From: Gimesia sp.
GTDB lineage: Bacteria > Planctomycetota > Planctomycetia > Planctomycetales > Planctomycetaceae
Length of the DNA stretch: 64,000 nucleotides
NCBI RefSeq assembly: GCF_040219335.1
Contig: NZ_JAVJSQ010000015.1
Location: 393,693-457,692, forward strand
Direction: 5' to 3'
Part shown: one piece after another, positions 9,290-19,060 of the stretch
Position numbering within the stretch: the first letter of the stretch is position 1
Layout of the letters: the number at the start of each line of letters is the position of its first letter
Notes under the pieces: generated by a model
The model's input: only the letters and a program-made list of their open reading frames with translations
The model's database searches: none
What the model was told of the DNA's origin: nothing
Program-made: the position numbers and the translations under genes

Positions 9290-12200
9290 ATGGCTCGTTA
9301 CTCCCTGTTCCTGTTATCGCTGATTCTGGCGGCACCGCTGGCTGCTGCAGAGGAGTTCACGCTCCACCAGTTTGACCGTCTGCAACTGGGTGATAAGTTC
9401 TATGCAGAAGGGGCGACCTTCGGCGATCTGAACCGGGACGGTCACCAGGATCTGATTTCCGGACCGTACTGGTACGCGGGGCCAGACTTCAAAACGAAGC
9501 ACGAGTACTATCCGGTCAAGGAATGGAGCATCAACGGCTATTCCGACAACTTCTTTGCGTTTGTGAATGATGTCAACAAGGATGAGTGGCCCGACATCGT
9601 GATCATCGGGTTCCCCGGTAAGGAAGCTTACTGGTATGCGAATCCGCAGAAACAGTCGGGGCACTGGAAGCGGTACCTGGCGCATCCGGTGGTCGATAAC
9701 GAGTCGCCCACCTATACCGACCTGACGGGAGATGGAGAGCCAGAGCTGGTATTCCACACGGGGGGACAGCTTGGCTATGCGGGGCCGGGGAAAGATCCGA
9801 CGAAGCCCTGGAGCTTTCATGCGGTCTCGCCCAATCTGAAGTACGGTCGCTTTACGCACGGGCTGGGTGTGGGCGATGTGAATGGTGACGGAAAGCAGGA
9901 CATCCTCGAGAAGAACGGCTGGTGGGAACAGCCGGCTGATCTGCAGAAAGCCGGTTTCTGGACACGGCACCCATTTAAGTTTACTGGTGCGGGCGGTTCT
10001 CAGATGTATGCCTACGACGTGGATGGCGACGGGGACCAGGATGTAATCACCAGTAAGGCGGCCCACGCGTATGGTCTCTCCTGGTTTGAGAACGTCAAGA
10101 AAGATGGCGAGATTACGTTCGTCGAGCATCCGATCATGGGGAGCAAGCCGGAAGAGAACAAGTATGGCGTAGTCTTCTCACAGCTGCACGCCGTCGATCT
10201 GGTGGATATGGATGGCGACGGCATCAAGGATATTGTAACCGGGAAACGATTCTGGGCGCATCAGGGGCATGATCCGGGGGCGAAAGAACCACCGGTCAAT
10301 TACTGGTTCAAAATTGTGCGGACGCCAAACGGTGTGGATTTTCTGCCTTACCAGATCAATGACAAGTCGGGAGTGGGAACCCAGGTGGTCGCCGGCGATG
10401 TGACGGGGAACAAGCTCCCGGATCTGGTGGTGGGGAATAAGTCGGGTACGTATCTGCTGAAGCATAAAAAAGTGAAAGTAGACGAGGCAACCTGGAAAAA
10501 AGCACAGCCGAAAAAGTATGTGCCCAAGAAAGTCTCGGTGAAGAATGAACTCAAGCCGGGCGAGCATTTCGCTACGAACGCAGACGGGCGACGGTTGAAT
10601 CTCGATTTTGAGACCGGTGATCTGAAAGACTGGGTTGCGGAGGGAGAGGCATTCCGTTCGCAGCCGGTCAAAGGTGATACGGTCAAAGCCCGCCGTCGAG
10701 ATATGGTGAGCAATCACCAGGGGCAGTACTGGGTGGGTACCTATGAGGTGCTGGAAGATGTGCCCGTGGGGACGCTGTCTTCGGCTTCGATTAAAGTGAC
10801 ACATCCTTATGCCACGTTTTATGTCGGAGGCGGGAGTCACGATTCGACGCGGGTCGAAATTGTAGACCGGACGACAAACAAGGTGATCGCGAAAGCCAGT
10901 GGTCGCAACAATGAGCGTATGCACCAGGAGTTGGTGGATCTGACGAAATACCAGGGGAAAGAGATCTTCATTCGACTGGTGGACCAGCATAAGGGCGGTT
11001 GGGGGCATATCAACTTCGATCATTTCCGCTTCCACGACAAAAAGCCCGCACAACTGGAAGTGGCGGACAGTGGAGCCCCCGCGCAGGAGCATACACAAAA
11101 GTATGACGGTCTGCCTGGTAAGAAGGCGGCGGAAGTGATGTCGGTACCGGACGGGTTTTCGGTCTCGCTGGTTGCTGCCGAACCCGATGTGCAGCAGCCG
11201 ATCGCGATGACGATTGACGATCGCGGGCGTTTGTGGGTCGCGGAATCGTATGCCTATCCCAGCAAGCAGCCGGAAGGAAAAGGGAAAGATCGAATTCTGA
11301 TTTTCGAAGACAAAGATGCCGACGGCAAATTTGAGACGCGAAAGATCTTTCAGGAGAAGCTGAACCTGGTGAGCGGTCTGGAAGTCGGCTTTGGCGGCGT
11401 GTGGGTGGGGCAGGCGCCCTACCTGCTGTTCATTCCCGATAAGGATGGCGACGATAAGCCAGACGGAGAACCAGAGATTCTGCTGGACGGCTGGCATTAC
11501 GAGGATACACACGAAACGTTGAACTCGTTCATCTGGGGGCCGGACGGCTGGCTCTACGGCTGCCATGGTGTGTTTACGCATTCCCGGGTGGGAAAGCCGG
11601 GCACGCCCAATGATCAGCGAAAGCCGATCAATGCCGGGATCTGGCGGTATCATCCGACGCGGCACGAATTCGAAGTCTTTGCGCACGGGACGAGTAACCC
11701 GTGGGGTGTGGACTTCAACGATCAGGGGCAGTGCTTTCTGACCTGCTGTGTGATTCCGCACCTGTTTCATATCGTGCAGAACGCGCGTTATCGCAGACAG
11801 GCAGGGCAGCATTTCAATCCTTACACTTACGACGACATTAAAACGATTGCGAAACACCGGCACTGGACCGGCGGACAATGGAACCAGTCGGACCGGGTCG
11901 CTTCCGACCGGGTAGGCGGGGGACACGCGCATGCCGGGGCGATGATCTACCTGGGAGGCAGCTGGCCGAAGAAGTATCGCAATCAGTTGTTCATGAACAA
12001 CATTCATGGTGCCCGTTTAAATCAGGATCAGCTGGCCCGCGAAGGGTCGGGGTATATTGGCGATTTTGCTCCCGATTTCCTGTATGCGAACGATCGTTCC
12101 TCACAGATTCTGTATCTGCGGTACGGTCCGGACGGGCAGGTCTATTTCATTGACTGGTACGACACGAACCAGTGCCATCATCGTGAATTTCAGAAGCACG

Positions 12201-14515
12201 ACCGTTCGAACGGGCGTATTTTCCGCGTGGCTTATAACAATGCGAAGCCGGTCAAAGTTGATCTGCAAAAACTGACGAGTGCCGAGCTGGTCAAGCTGCA
12301 ATTGCACGAGAACGACTGGTACGTGCGGCAGTCCCGACGTGTTCTGCAGGAGCGGGGAGCCGACCCGGAAGTGCACGCACAACTGGCGGAGATTGCCTTC
12401 GGTAATGACGACGTGACACGTCGCCTGCGTGGGTTGTGGGCTCTGCATGTGACGGGGGGACTTTCGGAAGCGAAAGTGATGCAAGCTTTACAAGACCCGA
12501 GCGAATTTATGCGGGGCTGGGCGATTCAGCTGGCGCTGGAAACGGGCGTGCCGTCAAAGCAGTTGTTGAAAACAATGGAAACACTGGCGAAGCAGGATCC
12601 TTCACCGGTGGTGCGTCTCTACCTGGGTTCGGCGGCCAACCGGCTGCCACTGGATCAGCGGGCGGGAATTCTCAAAGGTCTGGTGAGTCACGCGGAAGAT
12701 CAGCACGATCATAATCTGCCGTTGCTCTACTGGTATGCCCTGGAGCCGCTGGCACCGCATGACATGCAGCAGGCCTATGCCCTGGCGAAAGATGCGAAGA
12801 TACCGCTGATCGAGTCGTACACGTTGCGGCGGATTGCGGATATCGGAACGGAAGAGGCGGTCGCTTTTCTGGTGGAACAGCTGGGAGAAGCGCAGACTGC
12901 GGATGAGCAGAAAGTGTTTCTGGATTCGATTAACAGCGCATTGCGGGGACGACGCCAGTTTCCGATGCCGGCGCCATGGAAGAGAGTGGGTAAACGGCTG
13001 ATGGCGAGTCAGGATCCGGTGGTGAAGTCACGTTCGCTGTCGCTGGCGGTGACCTTTGGTGACCCGGCGGCGATGCAGGAGTTACGGGAAATCGTCGCAG
13101 ACCAGAAGAACGATCTGGCGGGACGGAAGTCAGCCCTGGATAGTCTGCTGGGAGTCCGCGATCCGCAACTGGTGCCGATTCTGATTCCATTGCTGGACCA
13201 GAAGGGAATCCGCCGCGAAGCGCTGCGGGGGCTGGCCGGTTACCCCGATGCGGCGATCGCGACGGCGATACTGGAGCGGTATCCGCAGTACGATTTGAAT
13301 GAAAAGCGGGACGCGTTGAATACACTGGCAAGTCGTTTGAATTTCGCGGAGCAGCTGGTGACTGCGGTCGAAGCGGGCGAAGTGCCTTCCAAAGATCTGT
13401 CTGCGGAAATCATTCGTCAGCTGGGGAATCTCAAAGATAAAGAACTGAATGCCAGGATCGGTAAGGTATGGGGCGTTGTCCGCGAATCGGCAGCGGATAA
13501 GAAGAAGCTGATCGCCAGCTATAAGAATATGATCGAGCGACCGCATCCGACGCCGGACATAAACCTGGGACGGGCGATTTTTGCGAAGACCTGCCAACAG
13601 TGCCATAAGCTGTTTGGAACAGGGGCCAGCATTGGTCCGGAACTGACCGGTTCAAACCGGGCCAACCTCGATTATCTGCTGTCGAACGTGGTCGATCCGA
13701 GTGCCGTGATGGCAAAGGATTATCAGCCGGCCGTGATTATCACGGAATCAGGGCGGATTATTACCGGGATCATCAAGAAGGAAGATAAGAACGCGGTGAC
13801 GGTCGCGACGGCGAACGAGACGGTGATCATCCCCCGTGACGAAATCGACGAAATGAGCCTGAGTGACAAGTCGATGATGCCCGATAATCTGTGGAAACAG
13901 CTGAGCCGGGTGGAGGTGCGTTCGCTGGTCAAATATCTGGCGAGCCCCGGACAGGTGCCGATGAAGGCGACGCCGGAGAATCTGAAGCAGTTCTTTAACG
14001 GTCAGGATCTGACCGGCTGGACGGGCGACAGTCAGCTCTGGTTCGTGGAAAACGGTGAGATTGTAGGCCGTTCGCCGGGGATCAAGCGGAATGAGTTCCT
14101 GGTGAGTGACATGCTGGTCGGTGATTTCGAACTGAAGGTCAAAGTGAGGCTGACCCCGAATGCAGGGAACAGCGGGATTCAGTTCCGCAGCAGTCTGCAG
14201 CCGGGAGGCCATGTCAAAGGGTACCAGGCCGACGTTGGTGCTGGCTGGTGGGGCAAGCTGTATGAAGAACATGGCCGGGGCCTGCTGTTTAAGGAATCCG
14301 GCGAGCAGCATGTCCGTGAAGGGGAGTGGAATGAATACCGGGTGGTTGCTGTCGGTCCGCGGATTCGGACTTACATCAACGGTAAATTGTGCACGGATCT
14401 GAATGACCCCCAGGGAGCCAAGTCCGGCATTCTGGCGTTCCAGATTCATTCCGGTGGGCCGATGGAGGTCCGCTTTAAGGATCTGGAATTGCGACTGGAT
14501 CCTCCCCGGGATTAA
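9290..14515 (+). CDS. Secreted PVC-type dehydrogenase with VCBS repeats, haem motif and DUF1080 domain
   Basis: A 1741-residue exported protein. A signal peptide covers residues 1-20. Residues 30-380 carry FG-GAP/VCBS-type calcium motifs such as DLNRDGHQD, DVNGDGKQD, DVDGDGDQD and DMDGDGIKD. A jelly-roll-like region lies at about 440-590. Then come a PVC-type membrane-bound dehydrogenase beta-propeller (from about 617), HEAT-like repeats (about 1010-1400), a c-type haem motif CQQCH at 1435-1439, and a C-terminal DUF1080 domain from about 1564 (FFNGQDLTGW). DUF1080 is linked to 3-keto-disaccharide or 3-keto-glycoside hydrolysis. The protein may bind, oxidise and cleave a polysaccharide outside the cytoplasm, passing electrons to haem; this combined role is inference. 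Confidence 0.9.
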   Translation: MARYSLFLLSLILAAPLAAAEEFTLHQFDRLQLGDKFYAEGATFGDLNRDGHQDLISGPYWYAGPDFKTKHEYYPVKEWSINGYSDNFFAFVNDVNKDEWPDIVIIGFPGKEAYWYANPQKQSGHWKRYLAHPVVDNESPTYTDLTGDGEPELVFHTGGQLGYAGPGKDPTKPWSFHAVSPNLKYGRFTHGLGVGDVNGDGKQDILEKNGWWEQPADLQKAGFWTRHPFKFTGAGGSQMYAYDVDGDGDQDVITSKAAHAYGLSWFENVKKDGEITFVEHPIMGSKPEENKYGVVFSQLHAVDLVDMDGDGIKDIVTGKRFWAHQGHDPGAKEPPVNYWFKIVRTPNGVDFLPYQINDKSGVGTQVVAGDVTGNKLPDLVVGNKSGTYLLKHKKVKVDEATWKKAQPKKYVPKKVSVKNELKPGEHFATNADGRRLNLDFETGDLKDWVAEGEAFRSQPVKGDTVKARRRDMVSNHQGQYWVGTYEVLEDVPVGTLSSASIKVTHPYATFYVGGGSHDSTRVEIVDRTTNKVIAKASGRNNERMHQELVDLTKYQGKEIFIRLVDQHKGGWGHINFDHFRFHDKKPAQLEVADSGAPAQEHTQKYDGLPGKKAAEVMSVPDGFSVSLVAAEPDVQQPIAMTIDDRGRLWVAESYAYPSKQPEGKGKDRILIFEDKDADGKFETRKIFQEKLNLVSGLEVGFGGVWVGQAPYLLFIPDKDGDDKPDGEPEILLDGWHYEDTHETLNSFIWGPDGWLYGCHGVFTHSRVGKPGTPNDQRKPINAGIWRYHPTRHEFEVFAHGTSNPWGVDFNDQGQCFLTCCVIPHLFHIVQNARYRRQAGQHFNPYTYDDIKTIAKHRHWTGGQWNQSDRVASDRVGGGHAHAGAMIYLGGSWPKKYRNQLFMNNIHGARLNQDQLAREGSGYIGDFAPDFLYANDRSSQILYLRYGPDGQVYFIDWYDTNQCHHREFQKHDRSNGRIFRVAYNNAKPVKVDLQKLTSAELVKLQLHENDWYVRQSRRVLQERGADPEVHAQLAEIAFGNDDVTRRLRGLWALHVTGGLSEAKVMQALQDPSEFMRGWAIQLALETGVPSKQLLKTMETLAKQDPSPVVRLYLGSAANRLPLDQRAGILKGLVSHAEDQHDHNLPLLYWYALEPLAPHDMQQAYALAKDAKIPLIESYTLRRIADIGTEEAVAFLVEQLGEAQTADEQKVFLDSINSALRGRRQFPMPAPWKRVGKRLMASQDPVVKSRSLSLAVTFGDPAAMQELREIVADQKNDLAGRKSALDSLLGVRDPQLVPILIPLLDQKGIRREALRGLAGYPDAAIATAILERYPQYDLNEKRDALNTLASRLNFAEQLVTAVEAGEVPSKDLSAEIIRQLGNLKDKELNARIGKVWGVVRESAADKKKLIASYKNMIERPHPTPDINLGRAIFAKTCQQCHKLFGTGASIGPELTGSNRANLDYLLSNVVDPSAVMAKDYQPAVIITESGRIITGIIKKEDKNAVTVATANETVIIPRDEIDEMSLSDKSMMPDNLWKQLSRVEVRSLVKYLASPGQVPMKATPENLKQFFNGQDLTGWTGDSQLWFVENGEIVGRSPGIKRNEFLVSDMLVGDFELKVKVRLTPNAGNSGIQFRSSLQPGGHVKGYQADVGAGWWGKLYEEHGRGLLFKESGEQHVREGEWNEYRVVAVGPRIRTYINGKLCTDLNDPQGAKSGILAFQIHSGGPMEVRFKDLELRLDPPRD

Positions 14516-14566
14516 AGAAAGCTTGACGACAGGCTGGTCGCTCAGCGAGTGGTCCAGCCTGTGTGT

Positions 14567-15403
14567 TCACTCAAAAAAGCCGCACTCCCGCAGGTAAACC
14601 ACACTCTGCTTGACGCGGTTGTGGTGTTCTTCCAGCGTCAGCTCCGGTTCCCCTGCGATGCCTTCGATTTCCAGACTGTAGGGGCCATTGAAGTTGTTGT
14701 CTTCGAGGATGTAGCGGATCTTCAAGAAGTCGACGCCTCCCGCTTCGCCCAGAGCGGTAAAATTCCAGTCCTTGAATTTGCAGTAGGAATCCTTGAGGTG
14801 CACGTGTTTGACCCAGGTGACGACCTCGTGCAGGGACTCCAGGACATTCGCGTGCTCGTTGTAGTAATTGATGTTGCCGGTGTCGAAGTTGAGTCGCAGG
14901 TTAGGGTGATCCAGATCCTGCATGGTGCGGAGCATCCCGGCTGCGTTGACGCAGATGCCGGGGTGCGTTTCAAAGCAGTAGGTGATGCCCTGTGCTCCCG
15001 CGTAATCGCCGATCTCGCGGAGATGCTGGTAGAGGGTGTCGCGATCCGATTCCTGTTCGATTTCTCCCGCGCCGCCTACGACGAGTCGGACGCCCAGCTG
15101 ATGAGCGAGGTCGAGCTTTCGTTTCGTCTTCGTGACGACTTCCGGATCGAGGGGATTGCCGGTGGTGATGTTGCAGCTCGAGAGTTTGACATGGTGTTGT
15201 TTCAACAGATCTTTGACGTGCGCGATCTCCTCAGCGGTGGAGGCTTCCGTGAGCAGCGGCGTCTCTTTGAAAAACGAGGGGACGCCGTGGTTTTTGATGT
15301 TGAGTTCGAGGTGATCGATTCCGGCATCGCGGATGTGTTCGATCGCGGCGACGGGACCAAAGCGACCATAGGAGTTGGTCAGGCAGGAAACGAGGGCGGC
15401 CAT
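14567..15403 (-). CDS. Sugar phosphate isomerase/epimerase (xylose isomerase-like TIM barrel)
   Basis: A 278-residue TIM-barrel protein of the AP endonuclease 2/xylose isomerase-like family. Likely metal ligands appear in order: Glu in YCFETHPGI, Asp in LNFDTGN, His in WVKHVHLKDSY and Glu in YSLEIEG near the C terminus. These enzymes isomerise or epimerise keto sugars, or dehydrate inositol-type substrates. It converges on the DUF1080 gene and ends 51 bases past its stop. With the Gfo/Idh oxidoreductase and the keto-glycoside hydrolase-like domain it completes a plausible pathway for a 3-keto sugar. Confidence 0.85.
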   Translation of the reverse strand: MAALVSCLTNSYGRFGPVAAIEHIRDAGIDHLELNIKNHGVPSFFKETPLLTEASTAEEIAHVKDLLKQHHVKLSSCNITTGNPLDPEVVTKTKRKLDLAHQLGVRLVVGGAGEIEQESDRDTLYQHLREIGDYAGAQGITYCFETHPGICVNAAGMLRTMQDLDHPNLRLNFDTGNINYYNEHANVLESLHEVVTWVKHVHLKDSYCKFKDWNFTALGEAGGVDFLKIRYILEDNNFNGPYSLEIEGIAGEPELTLEEHHNRVKQSVVYLRECGFFE

Positions 15404-15551
15404 GCATTCGACTTTCTATATCAGTGATCAGCGAACCGTTATTGCAGTACTGCTTTCAGCATGTTACTTTGACTTCAGATGAAATTCAAAGCTACTAGCC
15501 TAAAGTCCTGGAGCGGAGCTCGCTTGGCACAGGCACGGATGGAGTTCTCGG

Positions 15552-17330
15552 ATGTCTGAGGTTCAGGAATTACTCAATACCGCGTTGACGCATCACAATG
15601 CAGGGCAACTGGATCAGGCAGAAGCTGTCTACCAGCAGTTGCTGGAACAGGATCCCCGTCACTGGGAGCCCCGCTACTACCTGGGAACACTGCAACTGCA
15701 GCGGGGGCAACTCGATCTGAGTATTCAGAGCTTCCTGAAGGTGATTCAGCTCAATCCGGAACTCCCGGACGCCCATAATAACCTGGGTGTGGCCTATCAT
15801 GCGATGGGTAAATGGCAGGAGGCCGGTCAGTCTTTTGAACACGCACTGCGTCTGAATCCCCATTATGAACGGGCCTATTATAACCTGGGCAGCCTGTTTG
15901 AGAGCCGCGGGCTGTTGGACGAGGCGGCTAAATGTTTCCGGAAATCATACGAAAACAGCGGTAGCCCCGAGACCTATGAGAAACTGGCCGACCTGTTAAA
16001 AGTGGCACGCCGTTTTGCGGAAGCGGAAGTGATCTACCGGGAACTGTTAGAGCAGACACCCGGGGATTTCAATCGCTCCATGAAGCTGGCCTATGTGCTG
16101 GTGCTGCAGCGTCATTACCCCGAGGCGGTGGAACTCTATGAGGCGATGCTGGAGTCTCACCCCGGTCATTACCAGATTCTGGTGAGCCTGAGTTACGTGC
16201 TGGAATGCATGGGGAATATCTCGGCGGCGATCCAGACTGCGGAGCGTTCCATTGAGGCGGCCTCCGATCAGCCCGAGGGATATAACAACCTGGGGAACGC
16301 GTTGCGGCTGGCGCATCGCTTCGATGAATCCTGTGTGAACTTTGAGAAAGCATTAGAACTGCAGCCTCATTTTCCGATTGCGGAATTCAATCTGGCGACC
16401 ACCCGCATGCTGACAGGCGATTTGCAGGCTGGCTGGGAGGGGTATGAACGTCGGTCCGAGATCGATGCATCAACGCGAATGAGTTATCCTGGACCCGCTT
16501 GGCAGGGAGAACCGCTGGAAGGGAAATCGATCTGCCTGTGGTGCGAACAGGGCTTCGGCGACACTTTGATGTTTATTCGTTTTGCCAGCGAATTAAAACG
16601 TCGCGGGGCAGGACGGGTACTGGTACTCATTCAGCCGGAACTGGCTGGTCTGTTAAAGAGCGTTGAGGAGATTGATGAACTGCTGGTTCCCGGAGATCCG
16701 GTTGTCGAATGTGACTATCAGTGCTCCCTGTTGAGTGTGCCTCGTTTTCTGGAAACCAGCCTGGAGACGATTCCCGGCGAGGTGCCTCTCTTTCAACCTG
16801 CCGCGGATCGGACGGCACACTGGGGCGAAGTGCTCTCAGCGTTGGAAGGCAAAAAAGTGGGTTTGAACTGGAGCGGGAATCTGCAGTTTCCCCGGGATGA
16901 ATTCCGCTCGATTCCACTGGAGCAGCTCTCGCCTCTGCTGGATGTGACTGGCGTACAGTTTGTGAGCGTGCAGCAGGTGAATGGCTTAGACCAGCTGGCG
17001 TCATTTGAAGCGGCCGGAAAACTCTGGCAACCAGGTCCGGAGTACCAGGCGGAGGTTGGCGATTTCACTGAAGCGGCTGCTTTGATGAAAAATCTGGATC
17101 TGATGATTACCACCGATACGGCCTGTGCCCATCTGGCGGGAGGTCTGGGTGTACCGGTCTGGATTCTGGTCTCGCGTCTTCCTGAGTGGCGCTGGTTGCT
17201 GGATCGGAGTGACAGTCCCTGGTATCCGACGGCGCGTCTCTTTCGGCAGGCGGAACTGGGCGAATGGGGGCCCGTGGTTGAGGACGTGAAAGCGGTACTT
17301 GGACAAAAGTCCAGTCAAGAGGCTTCCTGA
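15552..17330 (+). CDS. TPR protein with glycosyltransferase-like C-terminal domain
   Basis: A 592-residue protein. Residues 1-300 are about eight tetratricopeptide repeats, with consensus segments such as PELPDAHNNLGVAYHAMGKW and GYNNLGNALRL. Residues 310-592 resemble the GT-B fold domain of the TPR/GT41-GT9-like family: ICLWCEQGFGDTLMFIRFASEL, then GLNWSGN and the late TTDTACAHLAGGLGVPVW motif. Related proteins glycosylate proteins or build surface glycans, but donor and acceptor are not visible. There is no signal peptide. It is divergent from the isomerase gene and appears monocistronic. Confidence 0.82.
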   Translation: MSEVQELLNTALTHHNAGQLDQAEAVYQQLLEQDPRHWEPRYYLGTLQLQRGQLDLSIQSFLKVIQLNPELPDAHNNLGVAYHAMGKWQEAGQSFEHALRLNPHYERAYYNLGSLFESRGLLDEAAKCFRKSYENSGSPETYEKLADLLKVARRFAEAEVIYRELLEQTPGDFNRSMKLAYVLVLQRHYPEAVELYEAMLESHPGHYQILVSLSYVLECMGNISAAIQTAERSIEAASDQPEGYNNLGNALRLAHRFDESCVNFEKALELQPHFPIAEFNLATTRMLTGDLQAGWEGYERRSEIDASTRMSYPGPAWQGEPLEGKSICLWCEQGFGDTLMFIRFASELKRRGAGRVLVLIQPELAGLLKSVEEIDELLVPGDPVVECDYQCSLLSVPRFLETSLETIPGEVPLFQPAADRTAHWGEVLSALEGKKVGLNWSGNLQFPRDEFRSIPLEQLSPLLDVTGVQFVSVQQVNGLDQLASFEAAGKLWQPGPEYQAEVGDFTEAAALMKNLDLMITTDTACAHLAGGLGVPVWILVSRLPEWRWLLDRSDSPWYPTARLFRQAELGEWGPVVEDVKAVLGQKSSQEAS

Positions 17331-17680
17331 TTTCCAGTGAAAATGCAAAATGAGTGATCCGCCTCATCTCGTCTGGGATGAACGTTTTCTCACGTCGTAA
17401 CCTCATATGCGACTGGCGTCTTTGCCGATTAGAGAAGCAGGCGTCTCAAGTCCGGTTATGCGGCCTGGACCCGATTGCAGGGAAAACAGAGGCTTTCGGG
17501 CTGTGTTGTTCTGCTGGAACAATTTGACCAGAAATTCTTTGCAGGCTAGATTTCTGGTATCTCTCTCCCTGAAACCCCGTCAGGCATGTTTCAACGAATG
17601 CAATTCTCCCGACATGACTGAAATCAATTCAAAATATTCCGGGCCGTACAGCTCTGGAGTCCTTTCTGATACGTTTAGCG
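17331..17680. other. Intergenic spacer
   Basis: 350 bases with no recognised gene. An open frame at 17407-17688 crosses most of it, but its translation looks non-coding and it overlaps the start of the PilZ-like gene. Confidence 0.4.
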
Positions 17681-18211
17681 ATGAGTAAATCAATGCGAGA
17701 TATGATCAAGGTGCCTGCGAGAGAACCTGTCTCATCCCCTCAGATCGAGGATGCGATCCGTGAACTCAGTCCGGACAAGCGAACGGCGTTTCTGCAGGAG
17801 ACTCAGAAGTTTCCCTGTCTGCGACGGATTCCCGAGTTGAACAAGCTGGCGGATTCGATTGTCGCCAGCTGGAACCTGGAACCGTTTTCCTTGAGCAGTC
17901 GCCGATGGCATCGGATTCCCTGCGAGCGTCAGATCGGTCTGGCCTTCTTCGACCCGAAGACCAAATCGCTGAGTTCGGAACTGACCATCGTCGAGTGCCG
18001 GAATCTCTCGATCGAAGGCATCTCCTTCTTTCACGATATGCCGATTCTGTCACGCGAGGTCGCGATCACATTCGACGTGGAACAGACAGAGCGGGAGTTT
18101 ATCGTGGTCAGTCTGGCCTGGAGTCGATTTTCTAAAGCGCATCTGTTCCAGAGTGGTGGGCGATTTCTGTACCAGATCGGCATGGATGCGAGTCTGTCTG
18201 AGACAGGCTGA
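17681..18211 (+). CDS. PilZ-like domain protein
   Basis: A 176-residue protein. The C-terminal half resembles a PilZ domain, the c-di-GMP binding fold: an arginine-rich lead-in RRWHRIPCER at about residues 69-78 and the NLSIEG segment, which fits the (D/N)xSxxG binding motif, at about 108-113. Strands follow the usual order with a Trp near the end (SLAWSRF). The N-terminal 60 residues are helical and unrecognised. The start may be at a later ATG, for example 17693. The match is by motif and the binding arginines are not exactly spaced, so c-di-GMP binding is tentative. Confidence 0.55.
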   Translation: MSKSMRDMIKVPAREPVSSPQIEDAIRELSPDKRTAFLQETQKFPCLRRIPELNKLADSIVASWNLEPFSLSSRRWHRIPCERQIGLAFFDPKTKSLSSELTIVECRNLSIEGISFFHDMPILSREVAITFDVEQTEREFIVVSLAWSRFSKAHLFQSGGRFLYQIGMDASLSETG

Positions 18212-18214
18212 GCT

Positions 18215-19060
18215 TCAATTCCACTGCGCCAGTTCGGCATGCACTTTCTGCAGTATGAGCTGGAGGTCATCCTGTTCGGATTCGGGACAGCTTTTGAGGC
18301 AGTTTTCCAGTAGTTCGACGGAGAGGCCGAGTTTCTGCGTTTTGAAACTGAGTGCAGCCAGCTCCTTCTTATGTGTACTGGAGAGTGGGTGCAAGGCACA
18401 CAGTCGTCGCTGCACATTCCAGGCACGTGCGAAATCCTGACGCTCTTCATGAATGCGTTTCAGGTTCATCAGCATACGAATGATGATTTCCCGATGGGTA
18501 GCCGGCTGTAACAGGCGTTTTAAAACACTCCGGGGGAATTCTCCGAGTTCGCCCAGTCGGTTCAGACATTCTTCCTCGCTGTAGATCGTCCCTTTCGAGT
18601 AGGGATCGATAAACAGGGGGCCATCCTGTGCATCGTAGCGAACCAGGAACTGCAGCGGGGCGGCGACACCGTGAATGTCGATGCCCAGTTCTTTGCCGAC
18701 TGCCATGTAAATCAGGGAGAGCGAAATCGGCAGTCCCTGGCGGCTTTCGATGACGTGATTCAGGTAGCTGCCTTCCGCCTGATGATAGCAGATGGTATCT
18801 CCCCCCAGTCCGTGCTGACCGGCTAGGCACTGGACAAGGCATTGCACCAGTGCGCGGTCATCTTCCGCGAGGGCGACGCGGCCCGAAAGTTCGCAGGCGC
18901 GCTGGCGGACCCAGATCAGAACGTGTTCAAAGACGAGGTCTGGTTGATCATCGCGGGCCAGCTCGAGTGCGGCTTTAGTGAGATCAATCTGCTTGTCGTG
19001 GTGCAGGAGCCGGGAAAATTCGGGATCCTGTTTGAACTGAAATATTTGCTTAAGGTCCAT
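18215..19060 (-). CDS. SirB1-like transglutaminase-fold/TPR protein
   Basis: A 281-residue protein of the SirB1 family. The transglutaminase-like core includes YLNHVIESRQGLPISLSLIYMAVG and GVAAPLQFLVRY (about residues 95-145), with FIDPYSKG following; the C-terminal 80 residues form TPR-like helices. The usual catalytic cysteine of transglutaminases is not obvious in the core, as in other members of the family. Function is unknown beyond family level. It converges on the PilZ-like gene (3 bases between stops) and is divergent from tyrS. Confidence 0.85.
   Translation of the reverse strand: MDLKQIFQFKQDPEFSRLLHHDKQIDLTKAALELARDDQPDLVFEHVLIWVRQRACELSGRVALAEDDRALVQCLVQCLAGQHGLGGDTICYHQAEGSYLNHVIESRQGLPISLSLIYMAVGKELGIDIHGVAAPLQFLVRYDAQDGPLFIDPYSKGTIYSEEECLNRLGELGEFPRSVLKRLLQPATHREIIIRMLMNLKRIHEERQDFARAWNVQRRLCALHPLSSTHKKELAALSFKTQKLGLSVELLENCLKSCPESEQDDLQLILQKVHAELAQWN

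Noticed and set aside
10178..12007. 609-codon open frame on the minus strand
   Set aside because: Lies fully antisense to the PVC-dehydrogenase gene; translation shows no family and reflects the codon bias of the true gene.
14549..15427. 292-codon frame on the plus strand
   Set aside because: Antisense to the sugar isomerase gene, whose metal-binding motifs are clear; no motif or ribosome binding site on this strand.
17407..17688. 93-codon frame before the PilZ-like gene
   Set aside because: Translation has no domain and irregular composition; overlaps the next gene's start.
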